42,934 bases of DNA from Synechococcus sp. CS-1329 (lineage in GTDB: Bacteria; Cyanobacteriota; Cyanobacteriia; PCC-6307; Cyanobiaceae). Positions 26,717-33,987 of this stretch are shown piece by piece. The notes beneath the pieces are model-generated. The model was given only the letters and a program-made list of their open reading frames with translations, was not told the DNA's origin and searched no databases. The DNA lies in NCBI RefSeq assembly GCF_025128055.1, contig NZ_JAHLYS010000020.1:1-42934 (forward strand). Direction: 5' to 3'. Numbering within the stretch: position 1 is the first letter of the stretch; each line of letters begins with the position of its first letter. The translations under genes and the position numbers were made by a program.

Positions 26717-27409
26717 ATGCCACTGTCGATGTCTCCGCCGCCGTCCCCCCCAACCCCCAAGCGCGCCAACACCAGTCTCAGCCGCCGCCAGGCCCGCCAG
26801 TTGGTCGAAACCGCCTATCTGGCCTCTGCCACCGCTCTGCTCTGGGCCGGCCTCTACTACCTGCCGGTGGGCGGCGCCCTGTTCCGGCTGGCGCTGCCCC
26901 TGCCCCTGGCCCTGCTGCAGGTGCGCCAGGGCTGGCGGCCCGGCTGGGAGGGCGCGGTGGTGACATCGCTGCTGCTGGTGGCGTTGATGGGGCCGATCCG
27001 CGGCCCGCTGGTGCTCTTCCCCTACGGACTGCTGGCCCTCTGGCTGGGCTGGGGCTGGGCAGAGCGCCGCAGCTGGTGGCTCACCTGGAGCGTGGGCCTG
27101 CTGATCGGCAGTGCCGGCTTCCTGGTGCGGGTGGCGGTGCTCTCGCTGCTGCTGGGGGAGAACCTCTGGGTGCTGATCACCGCCGCTGCCGCCGGGGTGC
27201 TGGAGCGCCTCAGCTCCCTGCTCAACCTGGGGCTCGGCCCCGACCTGCTGCAGGTGCAGCTGATGGCCCTGACCCTGGTGCTGGTCCAGAACCTGATCTA
27301 CGTGCTGGCCCTGCATGCGGTGGCCTACTGGATCTTTCCGCGGCTGCAGGCGCCCATCAGCGAGCCTCCGCCCCAGCTGCGGTCGCTGGTGGCGCTCGAT
27401 CCCCTCTGA
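26717..27409 (+). CDS. DUF2232 family membrane protein
   Basis: The 230-aa protein has a Pro-rich start and about six transmembrane helices, the first around LASATALLWAGLYYLPVGG and the last at QNLIYVLALHAVAYWIF. Its length and helical pattern fit DUF2232, an integral membrane family with some S-component-like (ECF) features whose function is unresolved. It sits between the lipoprotein and CobT-like genes, which could hint at vitamin or cofactor transport, but this is inference. ATG 26729 is an alternative start. Confidence 0.75.
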   Translation: MPLSMSPPPSPPTPKRANTSLSRRQARQLVETAYLASATALLWAGLYYLPVGGALFRLALPLPLALLQVRQGWRPGWEGAVVTSLLLVALMGPIRGPLVLFPYGLLALWLGWGWAERRSWWLTWSVGLLIGSAGFLVRVAVLSLLLGENLWVLITAAAAGVLERLSSLLNLGLGPDLLQVQLMALTLVLVQNLIYVLALHAVAYWIFPRLQAPISEPPPQLRSLVALDPL

Positions 27410-27415
27410 GTTCCC

Positions 27416-28585
27416 TTGATCAGCCTCTGCGGTGACCCGGACCAGGCCCGTCGCTGGTGCGAACGTCTTGGTCGCGACTGGCGTGAGACCCAGGTGCTGT
27501 TGCTGCTGGCTGGCACCGACACCGCCGCGGTGCCTGGCATCTCCGCCGCCGGAGCCACTCCCGAGGTGCGGCTGGGCACCGCCGCCGCCGACGCCGAACT
27601 GCTCCTGCTGGGCCCGTCGGTGTGGCGGCCCCATGCCCTGCCCCCCCTGCCCGCCGGGGTCAGCCCGGCCCTGATCTCCCATGTGGTCTGCCGGGACCTG
27701 GCCCTGGTGCCCCGGGTGGCCGACCTGGGCTGCGCGGTGGCTCCCGCCGTCCCCCATCTGCGCCTGGGCGGCAGCCCGGCCCGCTGCCTCAGCACCGGAG
27801 CGGCGATGCCGCGGCAACGGGTGCAGCGGCTGCTGCGGCTGGGTCAGCGCTGGGGAGCCCACTGGGCAGCCGCCCGCCACACCACTCCCACCGGCGAGCC
27901 AGCACCGGTGGTGATCGCCGAATGCGTGCCGGGGGGCACCAGCACGGCCCAGGCGGTGCTCACCGGCCTTGGGGTGGAAGCTGGAGGTCTGGTGAGCGGC
28001 AGCCTGCGCCAGCCGGCCCATGCGCTCAAAGGCGAGCTCACGGCGCGCGGGCTGGCGGCGGCGGGGCTGGAACCGCTGGGGCCTGGGCCAGAAGCGGTGG
28101 CGGCGCTGGAGCTGGATCCCCTGGCGGTGCTGGCCGCCGTTGGCGATCCGATGCAGGCCCTGGCGGCGGGCCTCCTGCTCGGGGCCGCCGGCCGGCGGGT
28201 GCCGGTGCTGCTGGCTGGAGGCAGCCAGATGGCGGCCGTGCTGGCGCTGGCACTGGCGCTGGCGCCAGCCCACCAGCGCCCGGCCCTGGCGAACTGCGGG
28301 GCCCTCGGCACCACCGCCTGGGTGGCTCAGGAGCCCGACAGCGACCTCAGCCTGCTGCTGCAGCGGGTGGGGGAGCGCTGGGGCGTCAGGCCGATGGCCT
28401 TTGCCAGCTCCCTGCGCTTTGTCCACTGCCGCAGCGCCGCCCTGCGCGACTACGAGCGGGGTTATGTCAAGGAGGGGGTGGGGGCCGGTGGTCTGGCCCT
28501 GCTCTGGGAGCTGAGCGGCCGCAGCCCTGAGGCCCTGGCCGCCGCCTGTGATCAGGCGATGGAGCGGCTGGGGGAGAGCAGTTGA
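27416..28585 (+). CDS. CobT-like nicotinate-nucleotide phosphoribosyltransferase family protein (TIGR00303-like)
   Basis: The 389-aa protein resembles the TIGR00303/CobT-related family that activates the lower ligand base of cobamides. Glycine-rich stretches AECVPGGTSTAQAVLTGLGV and VLLAGGSQMAAVLALA and the late FVHCRSAALRDYERGYVKEGVGAGG are family-like. Picocyanobacteria make pseudocobalamin with adenine as lower ligand, so the substrate base could differ from dimethylbenzimidazole; the sequence alone cannot say. TTG 27416 lies 6 bp after the DUF2232 stop. Confidence 0.82.
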   Translation: MISLCGDPDQARRWCERLGRDWRETQVLLLLAGTDTAAVPGISAAGATPEVRLGTAAADAELLLLGPSVWRPHALPPLPAGVSPALISHVVCRDLALVPRVADLGCAVAPAVPHLRLGGSPARCLSTGAAMPRQRVQRLLRLGQRWGAHWAAARHTTPTGEPAPVVIAECVPGGTSTAQAVLTGLGVEAGGLVSGSLRQPAHALKGELTARGLAAAGLEPLGPGPEAVAALELDPLAVLAAVGDPMQALAAGLLLGAAGRRVPVLLAGGSQMAAVLALALALAPAHQRPALANCGALGTTAWVAQEPDSDLSLLLQRVGERWGVRPMAFASSLRFVHCRSAALRDYERGYVKEGVGAGGLALLWELSGRSPEALAAACDQAMERLGESS

Positions 28586-28605
28586 TCGCCGCTTAGGGTC
28601 CAGCG

Positions 28606-29673
28606 ATGCAGGCCGATTCCCGCCCCCCCAGCAGCTTGATGAGCCGCCGCAGGCTGCTGCAGCTCTCCGCCCTGGCCGGCCTGGGACTGGTGGGGGGCTG
28701 TGGCCGGGCCTCCGCCGTGCAGCTGGTCTATGGGCGCGGGGAGTTGCCCGCCGCCTGGGCCAAGCGGTTGCCGGATCCCTGGCGTGCCCAGCCCGTGGAG
28801 GGCCCCGAAGCGGTGCTCAAAGCCCGCTCGGCCGCCCTGATGCAGCTGGGCGACGGCTGGCTGGAGGCGACGGCTGCGTCGGAGTGGCAGCCGTTCGCGG
28901 CAACGGAATCTGTTGCGGCCTCTGAGCTCTGGGAGGGGCTGGCGCCCGAGGCCCAGGCGCCCAGTCGTCTGTTTCGGCCCGAACCAGCGCCGGCCCTGGC
29001 CTACCCCTGGGCCTTCGGCACCTGGCTGCTGGTGCTGCGCAACCGCCGCGAGCTGGTGGCCCGGCAGGCCGAAGGCTGGTCGCTGCTGCTGGAGCCGAGC
29101 CTGCGGGGGCAACTGTTGCTGCCCTCCTCCCCGCGGGTGGTGATTGATCTGGCCCTGCGCCAGCTGGGGCTGCCTCCAGGTGATTCCGCCAGCCTCGCTG
29201 ATCCCCGCCTGGGCGATCAGCTCGGGCGGCTGCGCCGTCAGGCCGCTGCCTTTGATGATCGCGATGGTCTCAACCTGTTGCTCTCCGGCCGGGTGGAGGC
29301 CGCTGTGCTGCCCAGCCAGAGGGTGCTGCCGCTGCTGCGCAGCGATACCCGTCTGAGTGCCCTGTTGCCGGAGAGCGGCTCAGCCCTCTGGTGGAATCTG
29401 TTGCTGCGCCCGGCCCAGACCCGCGAGGTGCCGCCGTTGCGCTGGCTGCTGCAGGCGCGGGAGGCACCCCTGATCAGCCGCCTGCTGGCGGCCGGCTGGG
29501 TGCCGCCGCTGCGCCGGGAACTGCTGACGTCGGCGCTCTCCAGCTGGCCGTCAGCGGTGGCGGCCCTGCTCTATCCGCCACCGCCGCTGCTGGCACGCTG
29601 CACCTCCCTGCCGCCGCTGGCCGCCGAGCAGCGCCGCCAATTGCAATGGCTCTGGGATCGCAGCGCCCCCTAG
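28606..29673 (+). CDS. ABC-type extracellular solute-binding lipoprotein
   Basis: The 355-aa protein starts with SRRRLLQL (twin-arginine-like), then a hydrophobic LSALAGLGLVGGC segment giving a lipobox Cys near residue 36. The body is PotD/iron-binding-like (cluster of polyamine, iron and thiamine binding proteins): AFGTWLLVLRN, VVIDLALRQLGLP, then WNLLLRPAQTRE. No cognate permease or ATPase genes are nearby, so the ligand is unclear. ATG 28639 (MSRRRLLQL) is an alternative start that keeps the signal intact. Ends convergent with the AKR gene, overlapping by 4 bp. Confidence 0.78.
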   Translation: MQADSRPPSSLMSRRRLLQLSALAGLGLVGGCGRASAVQLVYGRGELPAAWAKRLPDPWRAQPVEGPEAVLKARSAALMQLGDGWLEATAASEWQPFAATESVAASELWEGLAPEAQAPSRLFRPEPAPALAYPWAFGTWLLVLRNRRELVARQAEGWSLLLEPSLRGQLLLPSSPRVVIDLALRQLGLPPGDSASLADPRLGDQLGRLRRQAAAFDDRDGLNLLLSGRVEAAVLPSQRVLPLLRSDTRLSALLPESGSALWWNLLLRPAQTREVPPLRWLLQAREAPLISRLLAAGWVPPLRRELLTSALSSWPSAVAALLYPPPPLLARCTSLPPLAAEQRRQLQWLWDRSAP

Positions 29674-30866
29674 CCCCAGAGTCGGCGCCGGGGGGCCGCC
29701 GCCAGACGCCTGTGGGTGTCGGCCAGCAGGGAAGGAATCTCCAGCCCATGGGGACAGCGAGGCAGGCAGGCGCCGCAGCTGCGGCAGGCGCTGGCATTGA
29801 GCGTTTCCCACCAGTGACCGGCCCTGCCGATCAGGTTGTAGCGCTCGCTGGCGAAGGTTTCCATGCCATGGCCCAGGGCCAGATTGCGCAGGCGCAACAG
29901 CTCGGGGATCGGCACCTCGCTGGGGCAGGGCAGGCAGGCCCGGCACTGGCCACAGCGCTCGGGGCCGAGGCGGGCGTGGCCGCTGGCCTCGAGGCGGCTG
30001 AGGGCCTGGAGTTCCAGGGGCTCCAGGGGGCCGGCGGCGGCCCTGAGTTGTCCGGCCAGCTCCAGGTCCTGCCGTGTTTCGGCCCCGAGGGTCAGGCTGC
30101 TGATTCCCTGGGCCAGCAGAAATCGGTAGGCCAGCCGCAGGGGCTGGAGGGGCGCGCAGTCGTCGATCAGTTCAGGAGGGGGGTCGTAGAGGCGCCCGCC
30201 TTTATCGGCCGGTGAAATGGCCAGGACCCCCAGGCCCTCGTCGAGGGCCCGCTGGGCCAGGGGCAGCCGCTCCTGATCGAAGAGATGCAGGTGCAGGCTG
30301 CAGAAGCTGAACCGCCCGCTGGCCAGGGCCCGCCCGATCAGAGGGGTGGAGCCATGGCTGCTGAACCCCAGCTGAGCCACCAGCCCCTGCGCCAGGGCCC
30401 ACTCCAGCAGCTGCGCCCCTGGGCCCTCCAGGGCCCACTCCAGATGTTCGGCTCGGTTCAGTCCATGCACGGCCAGGTTGTCGAGGCGAGCGACCCCCAG
30501 CCGCTCCAGGCTGGCGCGCAACTGGGCCTGGCCGCCCTCCAGGGAGGCCCCGGGCAGGATCTTGCTGGTGAGCACCAGCTCGGCGCGCTCAGCGGGGCGG
30601 CGACTGCCGATCCGTGCCAGGGCCTGGCCCAGGTAGGCCTCAGCCGGCCCGTAGGAGGGGGCTGTTTCGATGTGGTTGATGCCTGCCTCCAGGGCCCCCT
30701 CCAACACCTCCAGCATCTGCTCGGCGCTGCCGAGGGCCCGCATGGTGCCGAGGCTGAACAGAGAAACCTCAGGTCCTGCGCCGAAGGGCCGCCGCTCGGG
30801 GAACACGTCGGCCTCAGGTGTTGCCGCTGTCCGCTGCATCCGGGTTCGGTGCGCTGTCGTCGCCAT
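29670..30866 (-). CDS. Aldo/keto reductase with C-terminal 4Fe-4S ferredoxin-type motifs
   Basis: The 398-aa protein joins a TIM-barrel reductase domain (about 25-285) to two Cys clusters: C305, C308, C311 and C314, and C361, C364, C367 and C371, each followed by Pro. The reductase tetrad is recognisable as ETAPSYG (Glu instead of the usual Asp, with Tyr72), Lys102 (TSKI) and His134 (VHGL). Glu at the Asp position occurs in cyanobacterial members of this subfamily as I recall. The clusters suggest electron transfer to or from ferredoxin. Physiological substrate unknown. ATG 30866 is preceded by AGGA, 8 nt away; ATG 30839 is possible. Overlaps the nuclease gene. Confidence 0.9.
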   Translation of the reverse strand: MATTAHRTRMQRTAATPEADVFPERRPFGAGPEVSLFSLGTMRALGSAEQMLEVLEGALEAGINHIETAPSYGPAEAYLGQALARIGSRRPAERAELVLTSKILPGASLEGGQAQLRASLERLGVARLDNLAVHGLNRAEHLEWALEGPGAQLLEWALAQGLVAQLGFSSHGSTPLIGRALASGRFSFCSLHLHLFDQERLPLAQRALDEGLGVLAISPADKGGRLYDPPPELIDDCAPLQPLRLAYRFLLAQGISSLTLGAETRQDLELAGQLRAAAGPLEPLELQALSRLEASGHARLGPERCGQCRACLPCPSEVPIPELLRLRNLALGHGMETFASERYNLIGRAGHWWETLNASACRSCGACLPRCPHGLEIPSLLADTHRRLAAAPRRRLWG

Positions 30867-31377
30867 CGGGGCCGTCCTGGCGCTGGGCCCGGCTGAGGTT
30901 GCGGATCAGCTCGGCGGGGCTCACCTGGTCGATGAAGCGCCGGAAATCGGCCTTCTCTTCGGCATCGGCTTCTGAATCCACCGCGATCGAGGCATCCGCC
31001 ACCACTTCCTCCAGCATCCAGATGGGGCTGCCGGTGCGCAGGGCCAGGGCGATGGCGTCGCTGGGGCGGCAGTCAAGTTCGCTGATCTCGCCATCGGAAT
31101 CGCTGAGCTTGAGCACGGCCCGGAAGGTGGCGTCCTCGATCGAGTGGATGACCACCCGCTCCAGGCTGACGCCGCCCACGGCCATCAGGGCAGCCATCAG
31201 GTCGTGGCTGAGGGGTCGGGGCGGGGTGGTGCTCCCCAGCCCCGCCAGGATGTTCTGGGCCTGGGCCTGGTCGATCCAGATCGGCACCTGACGGCGGCCG
31301 GAGGGATCCCGCAGCAGCACGATCGGGCTGCGACTGGCCGCATCCAGGGCGATTCCGGCGACGCGCATCTCCACCAT
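30814..31377 (-). CDS. DUF151 (bifunctional nuclease family) protein
   Basis: The 187-aa protein matches the DUF151/BFN family: PIVLLRDPSGRRQVPIWIDQ, RVVIHSIEDATFRAVL, DCRPSDAIALALRTGSPI, then a Glu/Asp-rich tail. Plant and some bacterial members show DNase/RNase activity; many are uncharacterised. ATG 31377 (MVEMRVAGI) fits family starts; the longer frame is not conserved in character. A CATAAT -10-like box lies on the minus strand at 31405-31410. The last 40 or so residues are disordered. Confidence 0.88.
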   Translation of the reverse strand: MVEMRVAGIALDAASRSPIVLLRDPSGRRQVPIWIDQAQAQNILAGLGSTTPPRPLSHDLMAALMAVGGVSLERVVIHSIEDATFRAVLKLSDSDGEISELDCRPSDAIALALRTGSPIWMLEEVVADASIAVDSEADAEEKADFRRFIDQVSPAELIRNLSRAQRQDGPDGDDSAPNPDAADSGNT

Positions 31378-31404
31378 GGTCCTGCAGCGCTGGCCCTTTG
31401 TCCG

Positions 31405-31410
31405 ATTATG
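31405..31410 (-). promoter_or_regulatory. -10-like box upstream of the DUF151 gene
   Basis: CATAAT on the minus strand differs from the TATAAT consensus at one base and sits about 28 bp before ATG 31377. No -35 box is found at 16-18 bp (the region there is G-rich), so this is tentative. The same 55-bp spacer must also serve ribE in the other direction. Confidence 0.3.
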
Positions 31411-31432
31411 GCCAGGAGCGTCGCAACCCCCC

Positions 31433-32083
31433 ATGTTTACCGGTCTGGTTCAGGCGGTGGGCCGTCTGCGGCGCCACGCCAACGGCGTGACGATCGAGGC
31501 TGCCGGCGGCCTCGATCCGCTGGCCCTCGGTGACAGCGTGGCGGTGGACGGGGTCTGTCTGACGGTCAGCGCCCTGATGGCGGATGGCTTCCGCGCCGAT
31601 GTCAGCGAGGAGACGCTGCGGCGCAGCACCCTGGCCGTCAAGGCCGCGGCCGGTGCGGCGGTGAATCTGGAGCCGGCTCTGCGGCTCTCCGACCGCCTCG
31701 GAGGGCACCTGGTCAGCGGTCACGTCGATGGCCTCGGTGAGGTGCTGGCGATCACGCAGGAGGCGGGTTCCTGGCGGCTGGAGCTGGCCTGGGCCGACCC
31801 CGCCTATGGGCGCTATGTCTGCGACAAGGCCAGCGTGGCCGTCGACGGCATCAGCCTGACGGTGGCGGGCAGCGACCCGGCCGGGGAGCGCTTCTGGATC
31901 GCCGTGATTCCCCACACCTGGGGGAGCACCACCCTGACGGGGCGCCAGGTGGGGGATCGGGTCAACCTGGAGGCGGATCTGCTGGCGAAGTACACCGAAC
32001 GCCTGCTGCAGCAGACGCCGCAGTCCCCATCGGCCCCGCCGCCGCTGGATCGGGCCTGGCTGGCGGAGCACGGCTGGGGCTGA
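31433..32083 (+). CDS. ribE: Riboflavin synthase (alpha subunit)
   Basis: The 216-aa enzyme has the duplicated lumazine-binding domains: MFTGLVQAVG at the N-terminus, GDSVAVDGVCLTV in repeat one, GGHLVSGHVDG between, and KASVAVDGISLTV in repeat two. It dismutates two 6,7-dimethyl-8-ribityllumazine to riboflavin plus a pyrimidine. The family length (about 210-220 aa) fits. ATG 31433 is the family start. No FMN riboswitch-like leader is visible in the 55-bp spacer. Confidence 0.96.
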   Translation: MFTGLVQAVGRLRRHANGVTIEAAGGLDPLALGDSVAVDGVCLTVSALMADGFRADVSEETLRRSTLAVKAAAGAAVNLEPALRLSDRLGGHLVSGHVDGLGEVLAITQEAGSWRLELAWADPAYGRYVCDKASVAVDGISLTVAGSDPAGERFWIAVIPHTWGSTTLTGRQVGDRVNLEADLLAKYTERLLQQTPQSPSAPPPLDRAWLAEHGWG

Positions 32084-32127
32084 AGACTCGCCGTAGCCTG
32101 GGGAGCCTCTGCTCGCACCGGCACCCC

Positions 32128-32724
32128 ATGACATCGCCACTCCCGCCCCTGCGCCCGCTGCAGCGCCGTCAGGTGGCTGCCCTGCGCACCTTCACCATCG
32201 CTGAAGGGGTGCTGATGCTGGTGCTGGGGGTGCTGGCGCTGGTGTTCCCGGTGGTGGCCTCCTTCTGGATCACGGCGATGGTGGCCCTGGCTTTCCTGGT
32301 GGGGGGTCTGGTGGGCTGGATCGACAATCTGGTGAGGGCCCGTCAACTCAGCCGCCGCCACACCTTCTTTCGGCTGGTGGTCTCCACCCTGTTCCTGGTA
32401 ACCGGCGGCTGGATGATCTCCCAGTTCCGCGGCGGGCCGCTGCAGGTGGCCGACCAGGTGGCGGCGCTGTCCCTGGCTGTGGGCGTGGTGTTTCTGGTGG
32501 AAGGTCTGGTGGCGGTGCTGGTGGCGATCAGCCACCGGGGTGCACCTGGCTGGGTCTGGGGACTGCTCAACGGCCTGGTCACCCTGGTGCTCGGCGGCCT
32601 GATCCTCTCGATGAAGCTGGGGGGCCAGCTCTCCGTTCTGGGAATCCTGGTGGGGGTGAGCTTCCTGTTCAGCGGCATCGACCTGCTGGCCTTCGGGGCC
32701 AGCTTCCACCCCGAGGAGGACTAA
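32128..32724 (+). CDS. HdeD/DUF308 family membrane protein
   Basis: The 198-aa protein has about six transmembrane helices in DUF308 repeats: GVLMLVLGVLALVFPVVAS, then LVVSTLFLVTGGWMI and LGILVGVSFLFSGIDLLAFG. HdeD of E. coli is tied to acid resistance; in cyanobacteria the role is unknown. It is 44 bp after ribE. Its last 4 bp overlap the stop of the convergent cabrB gene. Confidence 0.85.
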   Translation: MTSPLPPLRPLQRRQVAALRTFTIAEGVLMLVLGVLALVFPVVASFWITAMVALAFLVGGLVGWIDNLVRARQLSRRHTFFRLVVSTLFLVTGGWMISQFRGGPLQVADQVAALSLAVGVVFLVEGLVAVLVAISHRGAPGWVWGLLNGLVTLVLGGLILSMKLGGQLSVLGILVGVSFLFSGIDLLAFGASFHPEED

Positions 32725-33152
32725 GGGGAGGGGAACCCTGGGCCGGTGGAGGCGGAATCCGGGTCGCCGCCTTCCGCCTCCACCGGGTCGTCTGAACCGG
32801 GGCCGTTGTCATCCACGGGCAGGAGCCAGATCGAACCTGTTTCGTGATGGATCTGGATGTGAAACTCCTGGCCGGGCTCCAATCCCATGCGGCGGGTGTA
32901 GGCATGGCCGATCAGCAGGTTGCCGTTGCCGTGCACGCGCGTGCGGAATTCGGCCTGACGCCCCTTTCCTGCTCCGGTGCTGGCGGCAGCTCCCCCCAGC
33001 CGATAGCCCTTGGCTTCCACCAGGGCCCGGTAAAAACTCTTCTTGAGCAATCGTCCCGCCGGGCTGACATAGCCACAGCCTCGGGCGATGTCGTCTTCCG
33101 AGCAGTTGCTCAAGGAGCGGGCCTTGTCGAGCAACTCCTTACCCTGGAGCAT
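32721..33152 (-). CDS. Cyanobacterial AbrB-like transcription regulator
   Basis: The 143-aa protein matches the cAbrB group: MLQGKELLDKARSL near the start, DDIARGCGYVS, then a C-terminal AbrB-type region (about residues 60-115) with GNGNLLIGHAYTRRMGLEPG and FHIQIHHETGSIWLLPV. These proteins act in nitrogen/carbon balance, hydrogenase and carbon-uptake gene control, and toxin or siderophore genes in other strains. ATG 33152 is chosen because the family starts at MLxGKxLL. The C-terminal 25 residues are acidic and disordered. A TATAAC box upstream and flanking inverted repeats could allow autoregulation. Confidence 0.88.
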   Translation of the reverse strand: MLQGKELLDKARSLSNCSEDDIARGCGYVSPAGRLLKKSFYRALVEAKGYRLGGAAASTGAGKGRQAEFRTRVHGNGNLLIGHAYTRRMGLEPGQEFHIQIHHETGSIWLLPVDDNGPGSDDPVEAEGGDPDSASTGPGFPSP

Positions 33153-33177
33153 GGTTCTGCCGGCAGACGGCATGACA

Positions 33178-33216
33178 GTCCACATGGTTATAACAGCCCT
33201 GCTGTCGATAGTGGAC
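33178..33216 (-). promoter_or_regulatory. Candidate cabrB promoter with inverted repeat
   Basis: On the minus strand TATAAC (33192-33187) is a good -10 box, with a predicted transcript start near 33180 and a 28-nt leader to ATG 33152. GTCCAC (33178-33183) and GTGGAC (33211-33216) form an inverted repeat with 27 bp between arms, enclosing the -10. A dimeric or tetrameric regulator could bind both arms. No clear -35 was found. Confidence 0.4.
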
Positions 33217-33245
33217 AGGCGGATGCAGATTCGCTCAGGGTCGCT

Positions 33246-33890
33246 TCAGAGCAGGTAGAGAATTCCGTAGAGAATCAACCAGATCCCATCGACGAAGTGC
33301 CAGTAGAGCTCAGCGGCTTCCACCCCGAAGTGGTGATCGGCCGTGAATTTCCCAGGGATGCGGGCCTGCCACCAGACGATCAGGATCATCAGGGCGCCCA
33401 GCGTCACGTGCAGCCCGTGGAAGCCGGTCAGGGCGTAGAAGGTGCTGGCATAGAGATTGTCGGTGAGGCCGAAGGGAAGCGTGAAATACTCCACCATCTG
33501 GCCACCGAGGAACGCCAGGCCCAGCCCTGCGGTGACCAGCAACCAGAGGCGGCAGGCTCCGAGCTGGTTCTGGCGCAGCTGTTTGGCGGCGCGATGAAAG
33601 GTGAAGCTGCTCACCACCAGCAGCACGGTGTTGATCGTGGGCAGGATCAGTTCCAGCTCGTAGATGGCGCCGGCCGGCAGTGGATTCACGGCCCGGAAGG
33701 TCAGGTAGGCGGCGAAGAAGCCGGCAAAGGTCATGCCGTCGGCCACCAGAAAGGTGGCCAGGCCGAACATGCGGTGGTCGGGATGGCCTTCTTCGGCCGT
33801 GCCATGGGCCAGCAGCTCCGCTCCCTCCGCCAGGGCTGGGGCGAGGGTGTCGGTGGGGGACTGATCCGAGCTGGGGGAGAAGGCTGTCAT
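33246..33890 (-). CDS. ctaE: Cytochrome c oxidase subunit III
   Basis: The 214-aa protein has five to seven transmembrane helices with the subunit III core: LATFLVADGMTFAGFFAAYLTF and TGFHGLHVTLGALMI, ending LYWHFVDGIWLILYG. A good AGGAG ribosome-binding site sits 5 nt before ATG 33890. It stabilises the heme-copper oxidase. It is the last gene of the ctaC-ctaD-ctaE order, 97 bp after ctaD. Confidence 0.95.
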   Translation of the reverse strand: MTAFSPSSDQSPTDTLAPALAEGAELLAHGTAEEGHPDHRMFGLATFLVADGMTFAGFFAAYLTFRAVNPLPAGAIYELELILPTINTVLLVVSSFTFHRAAKQLRQNQLGACRLWLLVTAGLGLAFLGGQMVEYFTLPFGLTDNLYASTFYALTGFHGLHVTLGALMILIVWWQARIPGKFTADHHFGVEAAELYWHFVDGIWLILYGILYLL

Positions 33891-33987
33891 GGCGGCTCCT
33901 GGCGATGGAGGAGGAAATCAGGGAATCAGGGACGACTGGAAACGGGGGTGGTCCGGGGGCCGTCGTGACGACCGGACCCTGGCCAGG

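Noticed and set aside
26528-28426. 632-aa frame on the minus strand across the lipoprotein, DUF2232 and CobT-like genes
   Set aside because: Gln/Gly/His-rich translation, crossing three well-supported genes; no motif.
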